64,000 nt of DNA from Flavobacterium sp. 123 (lineage in GTDB: Bacteria; Bacteroidota; Bacteroidia; Flavobacteriales; Flavobacteriaceae): the NCBI RefSeq assembly GCF_003634825.1, contig NZ_RBXD01000001.1, forward strand, positions 1,076,501-1,140,500, written 5' to 3'. The stretch's first letter is position 1. Each line of letters opens with the position of its first letter. Below are positions 9,766 through 18,136 of the stretch, in pieces. A model generated the notes under the pieces. That model saw only the letters and a list, made by a program, of their open reading frames with translations. It did no database searches and had not been told where the DNA came from. Both the position numbers and the translations under genes were made by a program.

Positions 9766-10662
9766 ATGAAAAAAAGATTGGAAGCCGATTTAATCAGCAT
9801 TGCACACAGAATTTTACAATTAAAAAACAAATCTGACATCAATCAACTCTATCTAGAAACCCAAAAATTATATGAAAAATTAGCGGTACTACGATTTGTC
9901 GATGCTCAATTTGGCGATATAAAACCTACTATCGGTCAGGCCGAAATAGAAAAACAGATTGAAGAAGTTTTTGAAACAATTGAAAATTCCCCAATTGCAA
10001 GTGTCGTTATTGAAGAAATTATAGAAATTCCTGAAGCAACAACAGAAACTACCAATTCAGAAGTTGAAGCGGAAAAAGAAGAAATTATTATAGAAGAAAT
10101 TGTTGAAGAACCTGTTGCTGAAGAAGAAATAGTAGCTGAGGAAGCGGCACCATCTGAAGATCTATCTTTCCACCCTTCTTTCGAATTAACTGAGGAAGAA
10201 CCAGAAGAAGTAGAAGTAGAAGAAATAAAAAAACCAGAAGTTGTTCAAATTTCTTTTGAGGACTTATTAGGTGGAAATTATGATGAAGCACAATTTGTAA
10301 AAGTGCATCCAGTAGAAAACATTCCAACCGCAATTGCTATTGATTTTGAAGAAAAAGAACTAATTCCTATTCCAGAAATCAACATTGAAGAACCGGAAGA
10401 ACCAAAAGCAATAACACTTAATGAGAAATTAGCTAAAGGAATTAATATTGATTTGAATGATAGAATTGCCTTTACAAAACAACTATTTGGCAATAGCAGC
10501 GAAGATTACAACCGCGTTTTGAATCAATTAATTACCTATGACAGCTTTGAAGAAACAAAAGATTTCATTGAAGATATGGTCAAACCAGATTACAACAACT
10601 GGGAAGGAAAAGAAGAATATGTACAACGTTTTATGGAAATTATAGAGAAAAAATTCTCTTAA
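9766..10662 (+). CDS. Acidic protein of unknown function
   Basis: 298 aa, not recognised as any named family. Three parts can be seen: an N-terminal helical segment (1-75; ADLISIAHRILQLKNK and LYLETQKLYEKLAVL), a low-complexity Glu-rich linker (about 76-220, many EE, EV and EI steps with several PE pairs) and a conserved-looking C-terminal helical domain (about 225-298; LNDRIAFTKQLFGNSSEDYNR). No signal peptide or membrane segment, so likely cytoplasmic. The C-terminal domain with its KQLFGNS motif is the part most likely to define a family. Separated from rsmI by a hairpin terminator, so probably monocistronic. Confidence 0.8.
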   Translation: MKKRLEADLISIAHRILQLKNKSDINQLYLETQKLYEKLAVLRFVDAQFGDIKPTIGQAEIEKQIEEVFETIENSPIASVVIEEIIEIPEATTETTNSEVEAEKEEIIIEEIVEEPVAEEEIVAEEAAPSEDLSFHPSFELTEEEPEEVEVEEIKKPEVVQISFEDLLGGNYDEAQFVKVHPVENIPTAIAIDFEEKELIPIPEINIEEPEEPKAITLNEKLAKGINIDLNDRIAFTKQLFGNSSEDYNRVLNQLITYDSFEETKDFIEDMVKPDYNNWEGKEEYVQRFMEIIEKKFS

Positions 10663-10700
10663 ACAACTGTACAATCACTAAATAAAATTCAAATAAACAC

Positions 10701-10725
10701 AAATCCCGATAAACCGTCGGGATTT
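10701..10725 (+). terminator. Hairpin terminator after the acidic protein gene
   Basis: AAATCCCGA (10701-10709) pairs with TCGGGATTT (10717-10725), loop of 7 nt, followed by a T-rich stretch. It lies 39 bp after the stop and 20 bp before rsmI. Confidence 0.65.
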
Positions 10726-10744
10726 ATGTTTCACACTTATAGCT

Positions 10745-11458
10745 ATGTCAAAATTATATATTGTTCCTACTCCTATTGGCAATCTCGAAGACATGACTTT
10801 TCGCGCCATTCGTATTCTGAAAGAAGTCGATTTGATTTTGGCAGAAGACACGCGAACCAGCGGGAAATTGCTAAAACACTTTGAGATAAGCACACACATG
10901 TATAGCCACCACATGCACAACGAACATAAAACAGTCGAAAATTTAATTTCTCGATTGAAAGCGGGCGAAAATATAGCTTTGATTTCAGATGCAGGAACTC
11001 CTGCCATTTCGGATCCTGGTTTTTTGTTAACCCGTGCTTGTGTCGAAAATGGTGTGGAAGTTGAGTGTTTGCCTGGTGCAACAGCCTTTGTTCCTGCCTT
11101 AGTAAATAGTGGTTTACCCAATGATAAATTTGTTTTCGAAGGGTTTTTGCCTGACAAAAAAGGAAGACAAACTCGTTATTTGGCATTGGCCGAAGAAACC
11201 CGAACCATGATTTTATATGTTTCCCCACATAAATTAGTCAAAACCTTAATTGAATTTATTACTTATTTTGGCGAAGACAGACCTATTTGTGTTTCTAGAG
11301 AATTGTCAAAATTGCATGAAGAAAACGTACGCGGTAGTGTTCGAGAAGTATTAACTCATTTCGAAAAAACGGCACCTAGAGGAGAAATTGTAGTTGTTGT
11401 AGGAGGAAAAACGCTAACTAAAGAACCTAAAAAAAATAAATTTTCAGACGAAGAATAA
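10745..11458 (+). CDS. rsmI: 16S rRNA (cytidine1402-2'-O)-methyltransferase
   Basis: 237 aa. SAM-dependent tetrapyrrole-methylase fold enzyme that methylates C1402 in the decoding centre of 16S rRNA. N-terminal MSKLYIVPTPIGNLEDMT, the motif ISDAGTPAISDPG (about 80-92) and the CLPGATAFVPALVNSGL segment are the diagnostic family features. It is a little shorter than the E. coli enzyme, ending soon after the second subdomain with a Lys-rich tail. Eight bases separate it from the hopJ-family gene, so the two probably form an operon. Confidence 0.95.
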   Translation: MSKLYIVPTPIGNLEDMTFRAIRILKEVDLILAEDTRTSGKLLKHFEISTHMYSHHMHNEHKTVENLISRLKAGENIALISDAGTPAISDPGFLLTRACVENGVEVECLPGATAFVPALVNSGLPNDKFVFEGFLPDKKGRQTRYLALAEETRTMILYVSPHKLVKTLIEFITYFGEDRPICVSRELSKLHEENVRGSVREVLTHFEKTAPRGEIVVVVGGKTLTKEPKKNKFSDEE

Positions 11459-11466
11459 AATAATAT

Positions 11467-11811
11467 ATGAGTACAACATCCTTTTTAGAAAAATTAAAAA
11501 GCACGCCAGAAGCGGTAACCTTTGCAGAAACTATTGCCGTAATTGAGGAAAATTACACTTTTACACCAACCGCTTTTCAAAACGGATTACAACATAATGA
11601 TGCAGGTGAAAATTCAGGTTCTTGCAAATTATTTGCTTTTGCAAAAGTACTACAGCTAACAGAAACGGAAACATTAGCGTGTTTTGGGGCCTATTATTCT
11701 GAAGAAGTTTTGGGAGATCCTAGCGGAACAAATCATCAAAACATTCGCAATTTTATGAAAACAGGCTGGAGCGGAATTCAGTTTGAAGGCGAAGCTTTAC
11801 AGTTGAAATAA
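11467..11811 (+). CDS. HopJ-family small protein
   Basis: 114 aa, matching the HopJ 'type III effector' family by features such as FxDTIAVIEENYxFTPTAFxNG-like text near residues 18-40, the NDAGENSGSCKLFAFAKV stretch (45-62) and DPSGTNHQNIRNFM (about 87-100). The family is widespread in free-living bacteria without type III secretion, so the effector label should not be transferred; real function unknown, probably cytoplasmic. No secretion signal is seen. Probably co-transcribed with rsmI and followed by a strong 17-bp inverted repeat. Confidence 0.85.
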   Translation: MSTTSFLEKLKSTPEAVTFAETIAVIEENYTFTPTAFQNGLQHNDAGENSGSCKLFAFAKVLQLTETETLACFGAYYSEEVLGDPSGTNHQNIRNFMKTGWSGIQFEGEALQLK

Positions 11812-11831
11812 AAGTTACTATTCGGTGTCAG

Positions 11832-11877
11832 GTCGAGCGCAGTCGAGACCAATTGATGTATCTCGACTGCGCTCGAC
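11832..11877. repeat. 17-bp perfect inverted repeat (REP-like)
   Basis: GTCGAGCGCAGTCGAGA (11832-11848) is the exact reverse complement of TCTCGACTGCGCTCGAC (11861-11877), with a 12-nt spacer. It is GC-rich in an AT-rich setting, lies between the hopJ-family gene and recJ, and has no clear T-run. It looks like a dispersed REP-type palindrome that may also attenuate read-through. Confidence 0.75.
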
Positions 11878-11919
11878 TTGACAAAATCCTTACTGAAAAT
11901 CCTATAATCCCAAGTCAAT

Positions 11920-13608
11920 ATGCGTTGGACAATCAAACCAAAACCTTCTGAAGAAAAAATAAAACAATTGGCGCAAGCCTTGAATGTGGAGGATTTTGTG
12001 GCAACTTTATTGGTTCAACGAGGGATTGAAACTTATGAAGACGCCAAACGTTTTTTCCGTCCTACGCTGAATGATTTAAACGATCCGTATCTGATGAAAG
12101 ATATGGACAAAGCTGTCGAGCGAATTGAAACTGCCATTGCCAATCAAGAAAACATATTAGTTTTTGGAGATTACGATGTGGATGGAACAACTGCTGTATC
12201 ACTAGTTTCATCGTATTTAAAAACCTACTATCCAAATGTTGCCACCTATATTCCTGACCGATATGATGAAGGCTACGGAATTTCATTTAAAGGAATTGAC
12301 TTTGCTGATGACAATGGTTTTTCTTTAATTATTGCCTTGGATTGCGGCATTAAATCTATTGACCATATTGCTTATGCGAAAGAGCGAAATATTGATTTTA
12401 TCATTTGTGACCACCACCGTCCAGGTGAATTTTTGCCAGAAGCTGTTGCTATTTTAGATCCCAAAAGAAACGATTGCAACTATCCCTATGACGAATTATG
12501 CGGATGCGGAATAGGTTTTAAATTAATTCAAGCTTTGGGCACAAATAGAAATCAGACTATTGATGATTTAATTCCCTATTTAGATTTGGTAGCAGCCGCA
12601 ATTGCTGCAGATATCGTTCCAATGACAGGAGAAAACAGAGTGTTAGCCTATTTTGGATTACAAGTTATCAATTCAGAACCAAGACCTGGAATTAAAGCAT
12701 TAATTTTTCAATTAAAAAAACAAACCCTAGATATAACTGATGTAGTTTTTATCATAGCTCCTAGAATAAATGCTGCAGGACGCATCAAACACGGGAATCA
12801 TGCCGTTGAATTATTAACAGAATTTGACTTTGAGCAAGCCCAACAATTTGCTTCCGAAATTGAAGCATACAACTCCGAACGTAAAGATCTAGACAAGCAA
12901 ATCACCAAAGAAGCGCTACAGCAAATTGAGGAAAATAAAGAGCAAAAACGATTTACTTCGGTGGTTTTTCAAGAAACTTGGCACAAAGGCGTCATTGGAA
13001 TCGTAGCTTCAAGATTGATTGAAACCTACTATCGTCCAACCTTAGTTTTTACCAAAAGTGGGGATAAATATGCAGCTTCAGCTCGTTCCGTAAAAGGATT
13101 TGATATATATAATGCACTCGAAGCCTGCTCCGAATACTTAGAGCAATTTGGCGGTCACATGTATGCCGCAGGAATGACATTAAAAGAAGAAAATTACCAA
13201 CTCTTCAAAGATGCTTTCGAAAAGGAAGTCGAAAAAACCATTCATCCTGATATGCTGACCCAAGAAATTTCAGTTGATGCTGAAATTAATTTTACTGATA
13301 TTACCCCAAAACTAACCCGAATCTTAAAGCAATTTGAACCTTTTGGCCCACAAAATATGACTCCCGTTTTCTTGACAAAAAACATAAAAGATACTGGCTA
13401 TGGAAAACCAATGGGACAAGAAGAAGAACATTTAAAACTTTTTGTCAAGCAAAATAATTCGGAAGGAATTCCCGCAATTGGTTTTGGATTAGGCAATAAA
13501 TTTGATGTAACAACCCATCAAAAACCTTTTCAAGCTGTGTATTCTATTGATGAAAATGAATGGAAAGGACAACTGAGTTTACAATTGCGATTAAAAGACA
13601 TTCAATAA
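11920..13608 (+). CDS. recJ: Single-stranded-DNA-specific exonuclease RecJ
   Basis: 562 aa, normal length. 5'-3' ssDNA exonuclease of the DHH superfamily used in recombination and mismatch repair. Motif I VFGDYDVDGTTA (D84, D86, D88), ALDCG at about 140 and the DHH motif CDHHRPGE (164-166) are all present; the DHHA1 part includes QFGGHMYAAGM (about 415-425), and a C-terminal OB-fold follows. All expected metal ligands seem intact. Ten bases separate it from the MFS gene, suggesting co-transcription. Confidence 0.96.
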   Translation: MRWTIKPKPSEEKIKQLAQALNVEDFVATLLVQRGIETYEDAKRFFRPTLNDLNDPYLMKDMDKAVERIETAIANQENILVFGDYDVDGTTAVSLVSSYLKTYYPNVATYIPDRYDEGYGISFKGIDFADDNGFSLIIALDCGIKSIDHIAYAKERNIDFIICDHHRPGEFLPEAVAILDPKRNDCNYPYDELCGCGIGFKLIQALGTNRNQTIDDLIPYLDLVAAAIAADIVPMTGENRVLAYFGLQVINSEPRPGIKALIFQLKKQTLDITDVVFIIAPRINAAGRIKHGNHAVELLTEFDFEQAQQFASEIEAYNSERKDLDKQITKEALQQIEENKEQKRFTSVVFQETWHKGVIGIVASRLIETYYRPTLVFTKSGDKYAASARSVKGFDIYNALEACSEYLEQFGGHMYAAGMTLKEENYQLFKDAFEKEVEKTIHPDMLTQEISVDAEINFTDITPKLTRILKQFEPFGPQNMTPVFLTKNIKDTGYGKPMGQEEEHLKLFVKQNNSEGIPAIGFGLGNKFDVTTHQKPFQAVYSIDENEWKGQLSLQLRLKDIQ

Positions 13609-13617
13609 ACTGAAAAT

Positions 13618-14886
13618 ATGAAAAAGAACGACCCTTACGAAGCCTTACGATATAGAGAATTCAATATTTTTTTATTGTTGCGCTTTGCCATGGTTTTTGC
13701 TTGGTCTATGCAATTTATCGTCATAGAGTGGGAAGTTTACAGTTTGACAAAAAATCCACTTTCCCTTGGAATAATTGGCTTGATGGAAATAATTCCAGCC
13801 ATTTCGATGGCATTATTTGCAGGACATATTGTAGATCAAAATGAAAAAAAAGGCCTGCTTTTAAAATGTATTTTAGGATTCTCCGTAATTAGTCTTGGCT
13901 TATTTTTATTAACATGGCCGCCTTTTATAGGGGATTTTTCTAAAAAAATAATTTTATATTCTATATACTTTCTTGTCTTTTTAGGCGGATTAGTAAGAGC
14001 ATTTCTTGGGCCAACAATATTTTCTCTTTTATCTTTGATTGTCCCTAAAAAAGCTTACCCAAATGCCGCCACTTGGAGCAGTTCGGTTTGGCAAATAGGC
14101 TCTGTTTTGGGTCCTGCAATAGCTGGTTTTTCTATTAATTGGATTGGTGTTCACTGGTCTATGTGTATTGTGTTAGGGTTTTCTGTTTTTGCTTTAATGG
14201 CTTTATCACAAATAGCCGTTAAACCAATATTAAATCCAAAAATCGGGGAACCTATTATGGAAAGTTTGAAAGAAGGGGTGAAATTTGTCTTCCATAATAA
14301 AACAATTTTAGGTGCTTTGTCATTAGATATGATAGCCGTACTTTTTGGCGGAGCTGTTGCGTTACTCCCAGTTTTTGCTCAAGATATTTTAAAAGTGGGT
14401 CCTGAAGGATTTGGTGTATTAAGAGCCGCTCCTGCTGTTGGTGCCTTTTTGACAATGTTCATATCCGCTTATGTTCCTTTAAATAAAAATGCAGGAATGA
14501 AACTCTTGGGAGCTATTTTTGGTTTTGGAATTTGTATTATTGTATTTGGCGTTTCTTCTATTTTTTGGGTGTCTGTTATAGCCTTATTTTTAAGTGGAAT
14601 TCTCGATGGAATTTCAGTGGTTATCCGACAAACTATTTTACAACTTAAAACTCCTGATCACATGCGAGGTCGTGTAGCGGCAGTAAACTCCATATTTGTT
14701 GGTTCTTCAAATGAGTTGGGCGCTTTTGAAAGTGGGCTAACCGCTAAATTAATGGGAACTGTAACTGCGGTAGTTTTTGGCGGAAGCATGACTCTTTTAA
14801 CAGTACTAATAACTGGAATAAAATCGCCTACTTTTAGAAATTTAGATTTACAAAAAGAATTAGATGAACACCGAAATCAAGAATAA
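13618..14886 (+). CDS. MFS transporter (EntS/drug-efflux-like)
   Basis: 422 aa with about 12 predicted transmembrane helices. The cytoplasmic loop 2-3 signature is visible as AGHIVDQNEKKGLLLK, and the second half contains the equivalent MRGRVAAVNSIFVGSSNELGAFESG, characteristic of the EntS/MFS_3 exporters for siderophores or drugs. Inner-membrane location. Substrate cannot be inferred because neither siderophore biosynthesis nor iron genes are nearby. Immediately downstream of recJ and abutting the convergent lpxH gene without a gap. Confidence 0.85.
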   Translation: MKKNDPYEALRYREFNIFLLLRFAMVFAWSMQFIVIEWEVYSLTKNPLSLGIIGLMEIIPAISMALFAGHIVDQNEKKGLLLKCILGFSVISLGLFLLTWPPFIGDFSKKIILYSIYFLVFLGGLVRAFLGPTIFSLLSLIVPKKAYPNAATWSSSVWQIGSVLGPAIAGFSINWIGVHWSMCIVLGFSVFALMALSQIAVKPILNPKIGEPIMESLKEGVKFVFHNKTILGALSLDMIAVLFGGAVALLPVFAQDILKVGPEGFGVLRAAPAVGAFLTMFISAYVPLNKNAGMKLLGAIFGFGICIIVFGVSSIFWVSVIALFLSGILDGISVVIRQTILQLKTPDHMRGRVAAVNSIFVGSSNELGAFESGLTAKLMGTVTAVVFGGSMTLLTVLITGIKSPTFRNLDLQKELDEHRNQE

Positions 14887-15639
14887 TTAGTACTTTTTGA
14901 TTTCGAAATTTTCACCGTCAAAAACACCATAAGTAAAATACGTAATCCAATCTCCAAGATTAACATATTCGGCATTTTCGCCTACAGGAATTTTCATAGG
15001 CAAATGTCTGTGACCAAAAACGAGGTAATTGTAATGCTTAGTTTCTAATTTTCTTTTGGAATAAAGAATAAGCCATTCGTTTTCTTCGCCAAGAAATTTC
15101 ACGTCTTCATCACCAGAAATAAGCTTGTTTTTCACCGAAAGGTATTGTGCTAAACCAACTCCAATATCTGGATGAAGCCATCTGAAAAGCCATTTTGAAA
15201 ACGGATTAGTAAACACTTTTTTCATTCGTTTATAACCCATATCGCCTGGTCCTTTTCCGTCACCGTGACCTATTAGGAAAGTTTTATCTCCAAAAGTAAA
15301 TTCCTGATTATCATGATATACTGGAATGTTCAATTCCTTTTGGAAATAATCGTTCATCCATAAATCGTGGTTTCCTACGAAAAAATAAATAGGAATCCCG
15401 CTATCGCGAATTTCGGCTAGTTTGCCTAAAACTCTAATAAATCCTTTAGGAACAACTGTTTTATATTCGAACCAAAAATCAAACAAATCACCCAATAAAA
15501 AAATTGCTTCTGCGTCAACTTTAACCTCATCAAGCCAAGCCACAAATCGCTGTTCTCTAGGAAAACTTAATGCAGGAGTTGGTGCTCCAAAATGTTGGTC
15601 TGAAGCAAAATATATTTTTTTGTCGTTGAGTAATTGCAT
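14887..15639 (-). CDS. lpxH: UDP-2,3-diacylglucosamine diphosphatase (LpxH-like metallophosphoesterase)
   Basis: 250 aa calcineurin-like phosphoesterase. Metal-binding motifs in order: SDQHFGAP (D14, H16), GDLFDFWFE (about 46-54), GNHDLW (about 95-100), GHGDGKG and GHRHLPM. The GDLFDFW pattern is specific for the LpxH group, which cleaves UDP-2,3-diacylglucosamine to lipid X in lipid A synthesis at the inner face of the membrane. Followed in the same direction upstream by queD (23-bp gap). Substrate assignment is by family; the related Bacteroidota phosphoesterases are not all tested. Confidence 0.85.
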   Translation of the reverse strand: MQLLNDKKIYFASDQHFGAPTPALSFPREQRFVAWLDEVKVDAEAIFLLGDLFDFWFEYKTVVPKGFIRVLGKLAEIRDSGIPIYFFVGNHDLWMNDYFQKELNIPVYHDNQEFTFGDKTFLIGHGDGKGPGDMGYKRMKKVFTNPFSKWLFRWLHPDIGVGLAQYLSVKNKLISGDEDVKFLGEENEWLILYSKRKLETKHYNYLVFGHRHLPMKIPVGENAEYVNLGDWITYFTYGVFDGENFEIKKY

Positions 15640-15662
15640 GCCGCTAAAGTAAGAATTTAGAG

Positions 15663-16115
15663 TTACAAATTATCGCTTGCAAACCATTCCGCAAAGGAAG
15701 AATCTGTTTCTTGTAATTTTAAAGAAAAAAGTTTGATTCCGTCAGGCAATCTTCCCATAATTCTGTTTGAAAAATCGACAACCATATTTTCGCTTGTTGG
15801 CTGATAATCAACTAAAATCACGTGATGCCCTCTGTCTTTTAACTCTTTTGCTAATTCTATATGAGGAGTAGTTTCATTAAAAACGGTAGCATGATCAAAC
15901 TGATCTACAATTTCTTCTTTTACAATTTTTTTCAAATCAGTAAAATCGATAACCATACCAAATTTCACATCATTCCGATTTGTAATTGGGGTTCCTATTA
16001 CAGTAACCGACAATTTATAACTATGTCCATGAACATTTTTACATTTTCCATCGTACCCATATAAGGCGTGTCCGGTCTCGAAACTAAATTGCTTTGTAAT
16101 TCTGATATTGCTCAT
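15663..16115 (-). CDS. queD: 6-carboxytetrahydropterin synthase family protein
   Basis: 150 aa. Zinc-binding histidines H16 (FETGHALYG), H29 and H31 (NVHGHSYKL) and the nearby C25 in DGKCKNVHGH give the QueD/PTPS signature; QFDHATVFNE and the Glu of LQETDSS complete the active site. QueD makes 6-carboxy-5,6,7,8-tetrahydropterin for queuosine synthesis. No other queuosine gene is in the window, so a pterin role is not excluded. In a run of minus-strand genes from enoyl-CoA hydratase to lpxH. Confidence 0.9.
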   Translation of the reverse strand: MSNIRITKQFSFETGHALYGYDGKCKNVHGHSYKLSVTVIGTPITNRNDVKFGMVIDFTDLKKIVKEEIVDQFDHATVFNETTPHIELAKELKDRGHHVILVDYQPTSENMVVDFSNRIMGRLPDGIKLFSLKLQETDSSFAEWFASDNL

Positions 16116-16149
16116 CGGAGTTTAATTTTGGTTGCAAATTTACAAATAA

Positions 16150-16323
16150 TTAACCGTTTTCATCTCTTTTTTTGGCTCTGTTATACATCCAATACGCAAG
16201 ACCTACAAGAATTACAAATGGAATAAAGGAACCAATTATTACACCAGTTTGATAATTGCTATCGATGGCGTTTTTGAGTTTTTCCTCAATATTTACTTGT
16301 TGTATTAAAGATATAATGCCCAT
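16150..16323 (-). CDS. 57-aa single-pass membrane protein
   Basis: A short gene from ATG at 16321-16323 to TAA at 16150-16152. The product begins MGIISLIQQVNIEEKLKNAI, has one hydrophobic helix (GVIIGSFIPFVILVGLAYWM, about 27-46) and ends with the basic/polar tail YNRAKKRDENG, so it should insert N-out/C-in. It starts 8 nt after the enoyl-CoA hydratase stop, and GGAG lies just before the ATG, a rare SD-like sequence in this genome type. The positive-inside pattern and operon position support a real gene. Function unknown. Confidence 0.7.
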   Translation of the reverse strand: MGIISLIQQVNIEEKLKNAIDSNYQTGVIIGSFIPFVILVGLAYWMYNRAKKRDENG

Positions 16324-16330
16324 TACTCCT

Positions 16331-17098
16331 TTATTTTTTAAATTGATTTAAAGCTTTTTTAGTAAAATCAGACAATACTAATCTCCCGGAAATTGCGGCA
16401 CGTTCTTTTAATAATTCGTCCCAATGATCTGTTCCTTCCCAAAGAACTTTTTTAATTTCAAACAAGGCCTCAGGATTAAAACTTGCCAATCTGGAACTGA
16501 ATTCAATCAAAGCTTCATCTAATAATTCTATGGTTTCAAATGTATTGGCATACAATCCTTTTTCTTTAGCCCAATCTGCTGTTTTCCATTCGTGAGCGGC
16601 CAAAGTCATTTCGGCCAAAGCAGTTTTTCCAATTTTTCTAGAAACAGCAGGCTCAATTACAAACGGACCAATTCCTATTGCTAATTCTGATAATTTTATT
16701 GATGCCTGTTTCGTTGCTAATGTATAATCACAAGCGGCAGCAATACCCACTCCTCCTCCTACGGCTTTGCCTTGAATGCGTCCAATAATTAGTTTAGGAC
16801 ATTTTCGCATAGCATTAATTAGGTTTGCAAATCCAGCAAAAAATGCTTCTCCCTCCTTTTGATTTGTAATAGCCATAAGCTCATCAAAAGAAGCTCCTGC
16901 ACAAAAAACACCAGTTCCTTGACTTTTAATAACAAGAACTAAAACATCAGGGCGAGTACTTAAAGAGGTGATTTCGTTTGTAAGATTGTGCAATAATTGA
17001 GCAGGGAAAGCATTACTCGCCGGATGACTAAATTCCAGTGTAGCAATTTTGTTTTCAATTGAAGTAAGCAATAAACCAGCTTGATTTTCTGTTGGCAT
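16331..17098 (-). CDS. Enoyl-CoA hydratase/isomerase family protein
   Basis: 255 aa crotonase-fold protein. The oxyanion-hole segments are visible as VFCAGASFDEL (about 69-79) and IQGKAVGGGVGIAAACDYTLA (about 108-128); the ELAIGIGPFVIEPAVSRKIG region follows. The crotonase family hydrates or isomerises acyl-CoA thioesters; which reaction applies here is open. It begins a minus-strand run with the 57-aa membrane protein, queD and lpxH. No other beta-oxidation gene is close. Confidence 0.88.
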   Translation of the reverse strand: MPTENQAGLLLTSIENKIATLEFSHPASNAFPAQLLHNLTNEITSLSTRPDVLVLVIKSQGTGVFCAGASFDELMAITNQKEGEAFFAGFANLINAMRKCPKLIIGRIQGKAVGGGVGIAAACDYTLATKQASIKLSELAIGIGPFVIEPAVSRKIGKTALAEMTLAAHEWKTADWAKEKGLYANTFETIELLDEALIEFSSRLASFNPEALFEIKKVLWEGTDHWDELLKERAAISGRLVLSDFTKKALNQFKK

Positions 17099-17221
17099 AA
17101 AACGAATTTTAATGTAAAGTTAAAACTATTACTGCTAGTTTCTTCTTTTTTTTAAATAAGTGATATGTTTTTTTCAAATTCTCTTTTTGAAACTTAATTG
17201 TACTATATTTGCTACCGAAAC

Positions 17222-17298
17222 GGGGATGTAGCTCAGTTGGCTAGAGTGCTTGACTGGCAGTCAAGAGGTCGTGGGTTCGAGCCCCATCTTCTCCACCA
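17222..17298 (+). tRNA. tRNA-Ala (GGC)
   Basis: 77 nt with encoded CCA. Acceptor GGGGATG pairs with CTTCTCC, including the G3-U70 pair that identifies alanine tRNAs; there is one T6-T67 mismatch. Anticodon arm CTTGA-CTGGCAG-TCAAG places GGC at positions 34-36. The T arm is GTGGG-TTCGAGC-CCCAT. The last 10 bases plus the terminator are duplicated at 18050-18102. Confidence 0.95.
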
Positions 17299-17340
17299 GT
17301 AATACCAAGCCTTACAGTAATGTGAGGCTTTTTTTATGGA
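17289..17340 (+). repeat. Left direct repeat (tRNA-Ala tail plus terminator), att-like
   Basis: 52 bp beginning TTCTCCACCAG in the 3' end of tRNA-Ala and running through the terminator to ATGGA. The same sequence recurs at 18050-18102 with a single length difference in the T-run (7 versus 8). Duplication of a tRNA 3' end is the usual mark of site-specific integration. Confidence 0.85.
17307..17335 (+). terminator. tRNA-Ala terminator
   Basis: AAGCCTTACA (17307-17316) pairs with TGTGAGGCTT (17321-17330), one G-U wobble, loop GTAA, then seven T. A second copy with eight T is at 18068-18097. Confidence 0.85.
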
Positions 17341-17668
17341 GGTTGAGTGTGCTTTTTGGGTGGCTTTTTGAAATTCCAAGTGTTAAAATGAAGCTCTACT
17401 TATGAGTGCTTAAACCTTTTTTTGGTTACTAATTCTTATAATCTTTACTGATTCTCTTTTATCATAATCTCATTAAGCATAAGTATCTAATAAAAAATGC
17501 CTTTTTGATAATTTACAAGTATTTTTATTCTATTTTTGAGAGGATAAATGAAGTAAAACTAGCTTTTACAATCTACTCATAATTGGGCGTATAGACAAAG
17601 TCTTTTGCACATATAAAAGTTAGAGACAATACAAATACCATCTTGATTGACAATTAAAAATATAAATA
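17341..17668. other. Non-coding upstream region of the CMD-like gene inside the repeat-bounded segment
   Basis: No open frame of note, tRNA or strong hairpin is seen. It is very AT-rich and presumably contains the promoter of the gene at 17669; no clean TAnnTTTG element was found. It could be decayed sequence of an earlier, longer integrated element. Confidence 0.5.
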
Positions 17669-17998
17669 ATGGATAAGGAAGAAAAAATATCAGCTGCACA
17701 AAAAATGTTAGGTGACTTTGCACCAAAACTTTTGGGCTATACTGACAATATACTATTTGGTGACTTATGGGAAGGCAAAGAGCTATCCAGGCGTGAAAGA
17801 AGTTTAATTACTGTTGCCGCTTTGGTCGCTGGAGAACATTCTGGGCAACTTAAATTTCACTTAAATTATGCAAAAGAACACGGATTGACCGAAGAAGAAC
17901 TTAAAGAAGTCATTACTCATTTAGCTTTCTATACAGGCTGGCCTAAAGCTATGACTGCGATAATGATAGCAAAAGAGGCATTTGAAAATGAAAAATAA
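17669..17998 (+). CDS. Carboxymuconolactone decarboxylase (CMD) family protein
   Basis: 109 aa, all-helical CMD/AhpD fold of typical single-domain length. The recognisable core is LWEGKELSRRERSLITVAALVAGEHSGQLKFHLNYAKEHGLTEEEL..ITHLAFYTGWPKAM. The CxxC pair of AhpD-type peroxidases is absent, so it belongs to the gamma-carboxymuconolactone-decarboxylase-like branch; in such stand-alone proteins the substrate is generally unknown. It is the only gene in the 761-bp segment bounded by duplicated tRNA-Ala ends, so it may have arrived with an integrated element. Confidence 0.85.
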   Translation: MDKEEKISAAQKMLGDFAPKLLGYTDNILFGDLWEGKELSRRERSLITVAALVAGEHSGQLKFHLNYAKEHGLTEEELKEVITHLAFYTGWPKAMTAIMIAKEAFENEK

Positions 17999-18049
17999 TA
18001 GCAATCAAAGATTGTAATAGCCTTTGTCGTCTTTAGCAATATAGCGATA

Positions 18050-18102
18050 TTCTCCACCAGTAATACCAAGCCTTACAGTAATGTGAGGCTTTTTTTTATG
18101 GA
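18050..18102 (+). repeat. Right direct repeat of tRNA-Ala tail, att-like
   Basis: 53 bp repeating 17289-17340 (one extra T in the T-run). Only the last bases of the tRNA (TTCTCCACCA) are present and the preceding sequence is unrelated, so this is not a second tRNA. It now lies 34 bp from the 3' end of the convergent MBL-hydrolase gene. Confidence 0.85.
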
Positions 18103-18136
18103 ATCATACGGTAATTTTACTGTCGGATATTGATTT

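Noticed and set aside
11467..11811. Type III secretion effector
   Set aside because: The HopJ family name is historical; no secretion system genes or signals are present.
18050..18102. Second tRNA-Ala gene
   Set aside because: Only the last bases of the tRNA and the terminator are present; no anticodon or D arm precedes them.
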